DNA of 64,000 nt from Parendozoicomonas verongulae (GTDB lineage Bacteria > Pseudomonadota > Gammaproteobacteria > Pseudomonadales > Endozoicomonadaceae): positions 1 through 64,000 of the forward strand of contig NZ_SMME01000872.1 in NCBI RefSeq assembly GCF_009711465.1, read 5' to 3'. Positions 36,365 to 46,032 of this stretch are shown here, piece after piece. The stretch's first letter is position 1. Each line of letters opens with the position of its first letter. The notes under the pieces were generated by a model. It was given only the letters and a program-made list of their open reading frames with translations. It was not told the origin of the DNA and searched no databases. The position numbers and the translations under genes are program-made.

Positions 36365-37237
36365 TTAATCCTCCTTGAGCACATCGGGCATAACGGCACG
36401 GTGGAAACCATCCCAGGCCGGGCTGTTTTCCACTTTTGCTTTGCGCAGAGGGAAGATATTGCTGCCCAGCGGTGCACCACCATCGACTTTTATTGTGTCG
36501 CCATTGATGAAGGAGGCGGCGTCACTCAACAAGAAAACAATAGCAGCGCTGACTTCCGCTTCTGTCGCCATACGCCCCAGGGGTACGCTGTTTTTCAGCT
36601 TCGGAATAATAGCCTTCATAACGCCTTCGTAGGTGTCCATGCCGCTGGATGCCACCCAGCCGGGAGCCACGGCGTTCACTCGCACACCATCCGGACCCCA
36701 TTCATAGGCGGCGGTTTTGGTGAGGTTATCCATACCTGCCCGTGCTGCGCCGGAGTGGGCCATGCCGGGCATTCCGCCCCAGTTGTCGGCGGTGATATTG
36801 ACGATATTGCCGCCATGTTTACGCATTGAAGCTTTGTACACTTCCCGGGCCATTAGAAAACCACCGGTGAGATTGGTGGCGACAACGGCATCGAAGCCTT
36901 TTTTGTTAATAGCTTCCATGGGGGAGGGGAATTGTCCGCCAGCGTTGTTTACCAGACCATGAACTTCGCCGAACTGTGTCACAATCTCAGCCACGGTAGC
37001 CTGCACAGCCTCTTCGTTACGGATATCCAGAGACCATGCACTGACAGTGCCGCCATCTTCGCTGATTTCCGCAATTACCTGATCCAGCTTTTCCTGCTTA
37101 CGACCAATAATCACCACGTTGGCGCCCAGTGCTGCCAGCTCATGGGCTGTGCAGCGGCCGATACCGCTGCCGCCGCCGGTAACGATGATGGTTTTGTCTT
37201 TGAACGCATCATCTTTAAAGATGGATTTGTAGGACAT
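36365..37237 (-). CDS. atuB: SDR-family oxidoreductase AtuB
   Basis: A 290-residue SDR with TGGGSGIGRCTAHELA at about residue 20 and NNAGG near 98. The usual Tyr-x3-Lys is not clear: the region corresponding to YxxxK reads AHSGAARAGMDNLTK, as in the 2,4-dienoyl-CoA reductase/PECR-like branch, where Tyr is replaced. This suits a CoA-thioester-linked substrate. C-terminal GDTIKVDGGAPLG is typical of SDRs. The order atuA-atuB-atuC supports the name; the reaction of AtuB is not established. Confidence 0.83.
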   Translation of the reverse strand: MSYKSIFKDDAFKDKTIIVTGGGSGIGRCTAHELAALGANVVIIGRKQEKLDQVIAEISEDGGTVSAWSLDIRNEEAVQATVAEIVTQFGEVHGLVNNAGGQFPSPMEAINKKGFDAVVATNLTGGFLMAREVYKASMRKHGGNIVNITADNWGGMPGMAHSGAARAGMDNLTKTAAYEWGPDGVRVNAVAPGWVASSGMDTYEGVMKAIIPKLKNSVPLGRMATEAEVSAAIVFLLSDAASFINGDTIKVDGGAPLGSNIFPLRKAKVENSPAWDGFHRAVMPDVLKED

Positions 37238-37279
37238 TCGATACTCCGAAGTTTTTATTATTTTTTGGATTAGAGTTCC

Positions 37280-37296
37280 GGCGGAGAACCTCCGCC
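37280..37296 (-). other. Intercistronic hairpin between atuA and atuB
   Basis: GGCGGAG and CTCCGCC (37280-37286, 37290-37296) form a 7-bp GC-rich stem with a 3-base loop in the 72-base gap. No U-run follows on the minus strand, so it is more likely an mRNA stability or partial-termination element than a full terminator. Confidence 0.4.
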
Positions 37297-37309
37297 TGAA
37301 TAGATTGAG

Positions 37310-39118
37310 TTATAAAAGGTCTCTGGCCAGTTCATCGGGAACGGGAATGGGGAACTCCAACAACTGCTGTGCAAACGCTTTGCCCTGCGGGTCAATCCGC
37401 AAGCTGGCAACGCCACCGCCCCCCAGGCTGTTTTCCAGCAGAAAGTTAAAGGCATGAATGCCCGGCATAACCCATCGGGTCACTTTGCCATTTTCCGGAT
37501 CGAGCATGGGTTCCATCCATTTCGCAACAGCCTCTTCCGTTAATGCACTGGCAATAAAGGGCAGGTATTCATCCTTGCGAGAAATCACACCAATATTGGA
37601 GTGGTTGCCCTTATCGCCGGAGCGGGCCAGAGCGAGTTTGATCAGGGGGACAGTTGCCGAGAAGTCGCCGCAGGCTTCGGGCACAAACTCCTGCAAGGAT
37701 TGATCTCCCGGAGGTGTGAAGCCTTCAGAGTCTGAAACCACGACATCTGTTGTCTGCCCTGCCGCTTCCACCTGAACACTCAGTTGGTTCTTATCAACAA
37801 GGCAGGACCATAAACGAATCACCGGCCATACATTCGGGCGGCCACCCAGCACGCCGGTAATGCCCGGTGCCATGCCCGTTGCAGCCTGAGCAATTTCCCG
37901 CGAGAAAAGCGTCAGTGCCTGTTTGTTGGTGTGGGATACGGTGATGCGCACTACCACCTCCCGTGTGCCTTGCGCTTGAGAACGTTCATGGTAAGTCGCT
38001 TCGCTGCCAAGAATTTCGATATTGTGACCGGTGTAAGTGCCTAGCCCTCGCTCCTCAAACAAACGACTGGTTTTGCTGAGAATGGCGCTGGCAACAGCTT
38101 CACCCTTCTTGCGAGCATCTATGCCTGCCAGCAGGAAGGCGGCAGAGCATTTAAAACCATCCATCCAGGTGGCAGACACTTTGTAAGTGTTGGTGGGCGC
38201 AAAGCCGACAGCACCTGTTACGCGTACTCTGTCGGTGCCGACCTCTTCCAGCTCAACGTGGGTGAAGTCACACACGACATCGGGCAGGTAGTAGGCACGG
38301 GGGTCACCAATTTCGTAAACCAGCTGTTCTGCAACAGTTTCCCGGGTGACTTGTCCGCCGGTACCTTCCGGTTTTGTGACAACAAATGAGCCATCGGTCT
38401 GACATTCGATAATGGGGAAGCCCATATCGTCGTAGCCATCTTGAATGGCTTCCCAATCTGTGAAATTGCCTCCGGTGCACTGTGCGCCGCACTCGACGAT
38501 ATGCCCTGCAAGGCTGGCCTGAGCAAGGAGGGTGTATTCATCACTGGGCCAGTTGAATTCGTGAATCAATGGCGCAGTCACAACAGCACTGTCGGCAATA
38601 CGGCCGGTGATAACAATATCTGCACCGTCTTTGAGCGCCTGAACAATGGGTTCGGCTCCAAGATAAGCGTTCATGGTGACGATGCCACCGGGCATGGGAT
38701 TGCCTGTGAGCATTTCAGTGACGCCTGCTGTCTTTAACGCCTTCACTTGCGGCATCAAATCGTCCCCCAGAACAAGGGCAACTTTGAGGTCGAGCCCGGA
38801 TTCTCTAATAAGCTCTTCTAGCGCCTCTCGGCAAGCGCCGGGGTTTACGCCACCCGCATTACTGATGACTTTTATACCTTGCTCGGCAATCTCAGAAAGA
38901 ACGGGCTTGAGGGCGTATTTGATAAAATCAGGGGCATAACCGGCACTTGGGTTTTTCATGCGGGCACCGGCCATGATGGAGAGGGTGACCTCGGCCAGAT
39001 AATCAAAAACCAGATAATCCAGATTGCCTTTGCGTACCAGTTGGTGGGCAGCAGTTTCAGTGTCTCCCCAGAAGGCGCTGGCACAGCCTATGCGCACGGT
39101 TTTTTTATTATCAGCCAC
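37310..39118 (-). CDS. atuA: Acyclic terpene utilization protein AtuA (DUF1446)
   Basis: AtuA is required for citronellol/geraniol growth in P. aeruginosa but its biochemical role is unknown. The 602-residue product has the DUF1446 patterns [15 protein letters not shown] at the start, [32 protein letters not shown] and GGNFTDW. The C-terminal 110 residues ([17 protein letters not shown]...) form the added domain found in some members. The frame opens at a TTG (39154), but that is only 6 bases past the predicted transcription start. The GTG at 39118 leaves a normal leader, so I prefer it. First gene of the cluster. Confidence 0.87.
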   Translation of the reverse strand: MADNKKTVRIGCASAFWGDTETAAHQLVRKGNLDYLVFDYLAEVTLSIMAGARMKNPSAGYAPDFIKYALKPVLSEIAEQGIKVISNAGGVNPGACREALEELIRESGLDLKVALVLGDDLMPQVKALKTAGVTEMLTGNPMPGGIVTMNAYLGAEPIVQALKDGADIVITGRIADSAVVTAPLIHEFNWPSDEYTLLAQASLAGHIVECGAQCTGGNFTDWEAIQDGYDDMGFPIIECQTDGSFVVTKPEGTGGQVTRETVAEQLVYEIGDPRAYYLPDVVCDFTHVELEEVGTDRVRVTGAVGFAPTNTYKVSATWMDGFKCSAAFLLAGIDARKKGEAVASAILSKTSRLFEERGLGTYTGHNIEILGSEATYHERSQAQGTREVVVRITVSHTNKQALTLFSREIAQAATGMAPGITGVLGGRPNVWPVIRLWSCLVDKNQLSVQVEAAGQTTDVVVSDSEGFTPPGDQSLQEFVPEACGDFSATVPLIKLALARSGDKGNHSNIGVISRKDEYLPFIASALTEEAVAKWMEPMLDPENGKVTRWVMPGIHAFNFLLENSLGGGGVASLRIDPQGKAFAQQLLEFPIPVPDELARDLL

Positions 39119-39166
39119 GGTGCGAATCTCACTGTTAGAAAAATGGAAGCTCAAAAACGATAAGTG

Positions 39167-39195
39167 AGATTACCAAGCAAGCGCTTGGTCGACAA
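39167..39195 (-). promoter_or_regulatory. atu promoter with palindrome in the spacer
   Basis: On the minus strand TTGTCG (39195-39190) and TAATCT (39172-39167) are exactly 17 bases apart. The spacer is filled by ACCAAG-CAAGCG-CTTGGT (39172-39189), which includes the perfect decamer CAAGCGCTTG (39178-39187). A TetR-family repressor bound there would exclude RNA polymerase; AtuR is the obvious candidate. Confidence 0.65.
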
Positions 39196-39393
39196 GTATA
39201 ACTACGTATCTTTATTCTGCGTCCACGGATTAGAGAGGGATACTGGTTTCCTTTGGTCTCTCCCTTGTTAGCCTGAACGGTGCTCCGGGGCCTGTCAGCC
39301 CTAGTGTTGCCCAGCTGTATAGCCTATGGGATGGGAGCTGCTGGCTTATCTATGTATTTCTACGACACTCAACGCATAGCTAAACAGAATCGG

Positions 39394-39425
39394 TTGACTT
39401 GCAATTGATAATTATTATCATTCGT
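39394..39425 (+). promoter_or_regulatory. hugZ promoter overlapped by a Fur box
   Basis: TTGACT (39394-39399) and TATCAT (39416-39421), 16 bases apart, precede hugZ. GATAATTATTATCATTCGT (39407-39425) matches 14 of 19 positions of the Fur consensus and covers the -10 element, implying repression by iron. The rest of the 329-base gap 39155-39393 shows no gene. Confidence 0.7.
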
Positions 39426-39483
39426 AAGAAGAGCGTAAAGCCACTTTCAAGACCATACTCGACGAACTTTATAAGCGAAAACT

Positions 39484-40191
39484 ATGAGCGATAGAACCGT
39501 TTCAGCCCGTGATGCCCGAGAGTTTTTGAGAACAGAATACAGCGGTGTTTTATCCACCCAGTCCCGGGTTCTGGAAGGCTACCCTTTTGGCTCCGTTGTA
39601 CCTTACTGTCTGGATGGTGATGGCTACCCGGTTATTCTGATCAGCTCCCTGGCCCAGCACACCCGCAATATTGCCAAGAACACCAAGGTGTCTTTAATTG
39701 TTGCTCAGTCCAATATGGACGATGTGCAAACCGGCGCCCGTTTAACCTGGGTAGGCGATGCAGAACAGATTACCGATGAAGCAGCCATTCAGCGTTACTA
39801 CAACTATTTCCCGGAATCCCGTGGCTATCACAATACTCACAACTTTGATTTTTATCGCATTGTTCCGGTGCGCAATCGCTACATTGGCGGCTTTGGTGAT
39901 ATTCACTGGCTTGAAAATGATTTGATTGTGGAAGCTAATCCCTTCGCCGGTTTTGTGGAAGAAGGCGTAGTGAACCATATGAATGAAGATCATGGTGATG
40001 CCATTTTCAAATACTGCGCCCAGGCTGGTATTGAACTACCAGAAGGTATAACACCGGAAATGGCTGGTGTCGACCCTTATGGATTTATGGTTCGCATTGA
40101 CAAGCGTTTGGTGCGTATACCTTTTGAACATAAAGCTGAGAGTGCCGGAGATATTCGTCAGTTTCTGGTAGCTATGGCTAAGGCTGCCTGA
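39484..40191 (+). CDS. hugZ: HugZ-family heme-utilization protein
   Basis: The 235-residue protein has an N-terminal split-barrel FMN-type domain of the pyridoxamine-phosphate-oxidase superfamily (FGSVVPYCLDGDGYPVILIS, then HTRNIAKNTKVSLIV) and a C-terminal DUF2470 domain containing VNHMNEDHGDAI, the pattern that supplies the heme-binding His in HugZ/HutZ. These cytosolic proteins bind or degrade heme to release iron. The Fur-like box over its promoter fits this role. It stands alone; no heme transporter genes are adjacent. Confidence 0.9.
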   Translation: MSDRTVSARDAREFLRTEYSGVLSTQSRVLEGYPFGSVVPYCLDGDGYPVILISSLAQHTRNIAKNTKVSLIVAQSNMDDVQTGARLTWVGDAEQITDEAAIQRYYNYFPESRGYHNTHNFDFYRIVPVRNRYIGGFGDIHWLENDLIVEANPFAGFVEEGVVNHMNEDHGDAIFKYCAQAGIELPEGITPEMAGVDPYGFMVRIDKRLVRIPFEHKAESAGDIRQFLVAMAKAA

Positions 40192-40345
40192 TTGCAAAAT
40201 TCTCAGCAGCTCTTAAACGGGGGCTGCTGGTATCCAAGCGATTTGTATGTAAAGTGTATAGTTTTTCACTTTTCTGTCTCCCCGCCTTGAAATCAAAAAG
40301 CCCACCGCCATATAGCCTTTGTCACTAACGGAGATGCTGTCTCCC

Positions 40346-40849
40346 ATGGAGAATAAAGTGCGGCTTGGTTTCTTTTTTCTGGTTTTGTTTCCCATAACAG
40401 AACTGATGATTCTTATTAAAGTTGGTGGTCTGATTGGTGTGCTGCCTACTATTGCCCTGATTCTGTTCACGGCTTCTGCAGGTCTGTTTCTTCTGCGTCA
40501 GGAAGGGTTTTCTGCCTTGACCCGTGCCCGTGAAAAAATGGCATCCGGGCAGATCCCCGCCATGGAGATGATGGAAGGTTTGGTGATTGCCTTCTGTGGC
40601 GCCCTTTTGCTGGCTCCCGGCTTTATTACTGACTGCATCGCTCTGTGTGGTCTGATTGCTCCCATCCGTAGAAAAATCATTAAAAGACTCTCAAGCAGCT
40701 CTCGATTTCAGGTATACACTTCCGGTGGCTCTGCTGGTGCCAGTTTTGGACAGGGCTTTGGAGCTGATTCTGGAGGCCGCACCCAGCAGCCTTTCAGTCA
40801 ACCCACTCCTCGCGATGTGATTGATGGCGAGTACCGAAGAGAAGAATAA
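40346..40849 (+). CDS. fxsA: FxsA-family membrane protein
   Basis: The 167-residue protein has the FxsA pattern: first helix FFFLVLFPITELMILIKVGGLIG, second helix with TIALILFTASAGLFLLRQEG, then AFCGALLLAPGFITDCIAL. In E. coli overexpressed FxsA relieves F-plasmid exclusion of phage T7; its normal role is unknown. The C-terminal Gly/Ser/Gln-rich tail is cytoplasmic. The frame opens at a TTG (40319) with ATGs at 40334 and 40346; I chose the last because it gives the family N-terminus, though its ribosome site is poor. It precedes groESL, as in many gammaproteobacteria. Confidence 0.87.
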   Translation: MENKVRLGFFFLVLFPITELMILIKVGGLIGVLPTIALILFTASAGLFLLRQEGFSALTRAREKMASGQIPAMEMMEGLVIAFCGALLLAPGFITDCIALCGLIAPIRRKIIKRLSSSSRFQVYTSGGSAGASFGQGFGADSGGRTQQPFSQPTPRDVIDGEYRREE

Positions 40850-40866
40850 TTTTTTCGATTTGTGGG

Positions 40867-40896
40867 GTTGAAATGCGAAATCACGGCCCCCATTCA
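40867..40896 (+). promoter_or_regulatory. Heat-shock (sigma32) promoter of groESL
   Basis: GTTGAAA (40867-40873) and CCCCATTCA (40888-40896) with 14-base spacing match the sigma32 consensus CTTGAAA / CCCCATnT at nearly every position. It lies about 185 bases upstream of groES, leaving a long leader. Confidence 0.85.
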
Positions 40897-41011
40897 TGTC
40901 GGGCGGCCGCAGCGCTTTATCGAAGATGATATCCGAAAGGCCTGTGGTAAACAGTTTTCGTCGGTGGAGCAGGTACTGTTCCCCGATAACCACCTCGCTA
41001 GCCAATCTGGT

Positions 41012-41056
41012 ACCGCGCGGTGGATATTTTGAAAAGCCGATTGGCATTCTTACTAA
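41012..41056 (+). promoter_or_regulatory. Second, sigma70-type groESL promoter beside a palindrome
   Basis: TTGAAA (41029-41034) and TACTAA (41051-41056) are 16 bases apart, just upstream of the groES ribosome binding site. The perfect decamer ACCGCGCGGT (41012-41021) lies directly before the -35. Constitutive expression in addition to heat induction is suggested. Confidence 0.5.
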
Positions 41057-41079
41057 AAACAGAGTTGGAGAGACGATCA

Positions 41080-41376
41080 ATGAAGCTTCGTCCTTTGCGT
41101 GACCAGGTGCTCGTGCGCCGTTTTGAAAGTGAAACGACTTCTTCTGGCGGTATCGTACTGCCAGGCAAGGCCGAGAAAACCAACCGCGGAGAGGTTGTTG
41201 CGACTGGTGCTGGCCGTATCGACAACAACAGCAACCTGATCGAGCTGGTTGTTAAGGTGGGTGACAAGGTCGTATTCGGTGGTTATCACAGCGATTCCAA
41301 CACCATCAAGATCGATGGTGTTGAGCACGTGCTGATGTCTGAATCCGACATCCTGGCCGTGATCGAAGCTGAGTAA
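41080..41376 (+). CDS. groES: Co-chaperonin GroES
   Basis: The 98-residue lid of the GroEL chamber. It has the signature [12 protein letters not shown] at the N-terminus, the mobile loop [16 protein letters not shown] that contacts GroEL, and [13 protein letters not shown] at 41080 follows TTGGAG by 9 bases. groEL starts 48 bases after its stop, in one operon. Confidence 0.98.
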   Translation: MKLRPLRDQVLVRRFESETTSSGGIVLPGKAEKTNRGEVVATGAGRIDNNSNLIELVVKVGDKVVFGGYHSDSNTIKIDGVEHVLMSESDILAVIEAE

Positions 41377-41412
41377 CTGCAACGCCTGTTGCATGACTTT
41401 CTAACCCAATAA

Positions 41413-43074
<1,662 letters not shown>

Positions 43075-43122
43075 TCATCCCCCGTTAGCGGTTAAGCCGC
43101 TATACCCTCCTCAGCTCAGCTG

Positions 43123-43166
43123 AAAAAAACGGCTTGCGACGTCTTATGTCACGAGCCGTTTTTTTT
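43123..43166 (+). terminator. groESL terminator
   Basis: AAAAAAACGGCT (43123-43134) pairs with AGCCGTTTTTTTT (43154-43166), giving a long stem closed by A-T pairs and followed by a T-run; it would work in both directions. Confidence 0.85.
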
Positions 43167-45018
43167 GTTGTATCGAAAGGGTGGCGAAGCCGGTTTTTTC
43201 GTCTTAACTGTATGGACTTTTAATGATCTGGTTTTTTATAACTGTTATGGGGGAACGGTTATTCATACGATTCGCACAAAGCTGATTTATTTTGTCATAT
43301 GCCTGATGGGCGTAGGGGCTGTTGTTTTCCCAAAAGCCTCGCTTGGAATATTTGGGCGTGAGAATTTACCGGATAAAAAAAGCCTTGTGTCGTTTGATGA
43401 AAAGGTTGCTGTCTGGGTCAGTATGGATGGTACTAAGCTCTGCATGCAGACAGCCGAGTACGCACCAGCCTACTGTAAGTCAATCGGAGAGCTGGGATTG
43501 CCCGCTGACTTTTTTCTTATGGATGGCAGGGCAGGAGAGCTCACGGGAGCTCTGACTGTTCATAATAGCTATGACAAAAGCTGGATATATCTTGGAAGTA
43601 AAGGTGCATTGTACCAGCTCCACTATACGAAGAAGTTATTAACAGAACCCTGGCCGCATCATGCTCCAAGCTACAGCCAGAAAGGGGTTACGAAGATTTC
43701 AGAGGAGCTTGTTTGGGTAACGCATCTGCGAGCTTATGAAAAAATGTACGATATTGATTCCGGCGAAGGAGCGCATAATACTAGCAGTGAGTTTAATGTG
43801 ATTGTTTGTGTTGAAGAGCCGGGCTCTACTGATGACAACGATGGAATGATTGCGTTTTACCGTGTTGATGTGAATACGAGCAGTATTAATGAAGTCAATC
43901 CGGTAGGATACCTTCTGTACCGTAAAAATCTGAAAACATCAGATCCTCTGCGGGGGGTTGAGATGACGTCTATAGGCCTGTTTATTGCCACATCAAAAAT
44001 GCTGTATTTTTACAGGAGAACCAAGGCCCATGGCCTGCAGCTCGAACGATCTACAGAAATTTCCCCAACAGACTTTATTCTGGATGATGAGCGCAAACTG
44101 TCGTTTCAGGAAATACGCGCTATTGATTATACCGCGAATGCGGTAGGGACTCGGAAGGGCTATTTAACAGTAGCAACAGATGTCGGGACTTTTATTTCAA
44201 ATCTGGATACAAACATGTGGACAGATATCAGCGTACGGCGAGGGGGTGTGGGAGCGGATATGATCAACCCCGTTGTCTCCTATGCTCGCCTGGAAACAGA
44301 GCCGGGGCCAGTAAAGAATATTTATTTCTCTGCCTGCGAGGATGTGTTTAAAACCGGACGCTGGAAGCCCGGAGGGGTAGAAAAAGGAGAAATTTCAGAG
44401 TTCAACCAATCCTCCGGAGTGGAATGGCCCTGCATGAAGTCGGAGCACTGGGAGAAGGAAGAGCATTCCACCTCAGATGATCTTGTTGTGGGCACTATGG
44501 ATAGCGATGATCTGGAGGAGGTGTCACCAGCTCCGTTGATGAGGAATGAAGAGATGTCTCAGTTGTCTTATCTCACTGTTGATCATCCCTATCCCAAGTT
44601 TCATGTCAGTAGGTCGGACCCTGAAAAATTGAGAAGTTTCGAGCGGAAGAAGGCTGTTATTGTTTTAGGTGAAGGCTCGTGTCGGCGAGGTAATGCGTCT
44701 ATTTTGCCTCCACAGATAAATCTTGATGGAAATGTGGGTGCTTCGACTACGGCAATGACTTTCCCATCAGCTTTCACTCAGGTACCTCAGTTATATGAGC
44801 AGCATCAACAATATACCGTGCTGCCATTAGCTATTCCGATACCTGTCTCCTTTAAAAATCCGAACACTCACTATATAGCCACAGAGCATTTGAGTCGCAG
44901 TGACCCGACAGGTAGAGAATTGTTTGGCTTTGGCAATCCCCAACAATATTACCTTAGTGACCCAATAGCAGGCATATGGCCCTATCACGGAATGACTTTT
45001 GATTCTAAGGGCCTCTAG
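43165..45018 (+). CDS. Exported orphan protein of about 600 residues, start uncertain
   Basis: I recognise no family. The open frame begins at a TTG inside the groESL terminator (43165), which cannot be a sensible start. A signal-peptide-like stretch (IHTIRTKLIYFVICLMGVGAVVFPKA) begins near residue 33. The only good ribosome site, GGGGGA (43249-43254), lies 6 bases before an ATT codon at 43261. The first in-frame ATG (43306) falls inside the hydrophobic segment. The mature part has repeated beta-like strands (ALYQLHYTKKLL, SWIYLGSKGAL, GYLTVATDVGTFISNL) that suggest a beta-propeller-like fold, and a low-complexity end. Confidence 0.55.
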   Translation: MLYRKGGEAGFFVLTVWTFNDLVFYNCYGGTVIHTIRTKLIYFVICLMGVGAVVFPKASLGIFGRENLPDKKSLVSFDEKVAVWVSMDGTKLCMQTAEYAPAYCKSIGELGLPADFFLMDGRAGELTGALTVHNSYDKSWIYLGSKGALYQLHYTKKLLTEPWPHHAPSYSQKGVTKISEELVWVTHLRAYEKMYDIDSGEGAHNTSSEFNVIVCVEEPGSTDDNDGMIAFYRVDVNTSSINEVNPVGYLLYRKNLKTSDPLRGVEMTSIGLFIATSKMLYFYRRTKAHGLQLERSTEISPTDFILDDERKLSFQEIRAIDYTANAVGTRKGYLTVATDVGTFISNLDTNMWTDISVRRGGVGADMINPVVSYARLETEPGPVKNIYFSACEDVFKTGRWKPGGVEKGEISEFNQSSGVEWPCMKSEHWEKEEHSTSDDLVVGTMDSDDLEEVSPAPLMRNEEMSQLSYLTVDHPYPKFHVSRSDPEKLRSFERKKAVIVLGEGSCRRGNASILPPQINLDGNVGASTTAMTFPSAFTQVPQLYEQHQQYTVLPLAIPIPVSFKNPNTHYIATEHLSRSDPTGRELFGFGNPQQYYLSDPIAGIWPYHGMTFDSKGL

Positions 45019-45124
45019 CAGCCTGTCGGGCTTAATCAGCATAAAAACTGTCTCAAACCGGTCTTTTTCTCGTTACGGACGGCTAAGTTCGATAGACCCT
45101 GGTGAGTAGAAGCTACTTAGTCCT

Positions 45125-45982
45125 CTAAGCCGATGCAATACCGATAGCACCCTTGTGAAAGCCTTCATTTACAATCACTTTCACAGACCCGCTCTGCTGA
45201 TCGTCAGCAATCGATTGAGCCAGGTGAGCTGCAATTAGTTCAATGGTTGTATCAGTATCCATCAAGTAGCAGCGCTTAGCAGGAATCTGCAACTCAAAGC
45301 GCCCTTGGATGGCCTGATAACCAAAGCTCAGGTGCTTGATACCGTTAATTTCCTCGGAGCCAATAATGTCTTCGCGAGTGGCGAGATAAATATCCTGCCA
45401 CTGGCCGCTAACTTGGCTCTCCAGCTCGGTACTGCGCTTATCGTGGCTATATATTTTTATTTGTGAACGATGACCGTGGGCAATGCGCTGGCAGTCCCCC
45501 TGATGCTTTTTCAAACCATGGCTGTAATGGAAATAAGCACCCTGAATATCTTCGGGGTACAGATGCATTTCTACACTCTGCACATTGTCAGGCAAACCTT
45601 TTAGAATATGTTTCTCCAGCAGTGGGCGGATAGCTTCCGGAGTAATCCCATCAACAGGAAGAGGCAATATGGCTGGCAGTGGAGCCTGGCAGGTGATAAA
45701 GCCACCACTTTTGAGTGAGAGTTCGGCCGTGCGATATTCTTTCTCGTCTTTTATAGTCACAGCCGGGTGGTCTAAAGGGACAAGCAGGGCATGGTCTGCA
45801 TAACTGTCGATCATGGTTTTGATCTCTTTCTTTACATGACCAAAGTCAAAGACCATACCCTCGTCGTTCAACTCACCGGTCAGTACGACATCAACCAGCC
45901 AGGTTTCACCGGTTAGCCCGCGTTCTGGGCACAGGTAGGAAAAGTCGATGGTGGTGAGTTGTTCTACGAATAAAGCGCTCAT
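45125..45982 (-). CDS. Double-domain 6-carboxytetrahydropterin synthase-like protein
   Basis: The 285-residue product seems to contain two pterin-synthase (QueD/PTPS) half-domains. Residues 1-90 follow the second part of the fold (TWLVDVVLTGELNDEGMVFDFGHVKKEIK, then YADHALLVPLDHP). Residues 150-285 carry the first part with catalytic and zinc residues: FHYSHGLKKHQGDCQRIAHGHRSQIKIY holds the Cys-x3-HGH motif and an upstream His. Such long QueD relatives occur in other gammaproteobacteria. Cytosolic; pterin chemistry is likely but the substrate (queuosine precursor or another) is open. No queuosine genes are nearby. Confidence 0.75.
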   Translation of the reverse strand: MSALFVEQLTTIDFSYLCPERGLTGETWLVDVVLTGELNDEGMVFDFGHVKKEIKTMIDSYADHALLVPLDHPAVTIKDEKEYRTAELSLKSGGFITCQAPLPAILPLPVDGITPEAIRPLLEKHILKGLPDNVQSVEMHLYPEDIQGAYFHYSHGLKKHQGDCQRIAHGHRSQIKIYSHDKRSTELESQVSGQWQDIYLATREDIIGSEEINGIKHLSFGYQAIQGRFELQIPAKRCYLMDTDTTIELIAAHLAQSIADDQQSGSVKVIVNEGFHKGAIGIASA

Positions 45983-46032
45983 TATAAAAACTAATCTGAC
46001 TCTGCATACATTCTGGGTGGCAGGATTGTATG

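Noticed and set aside
40204-40229. CAGCAGC/GCTGCTG hairpin after hugZ as a terminator
   Set aside because: A 7-bp stem is present but no T-run follows; not strong enough to list.
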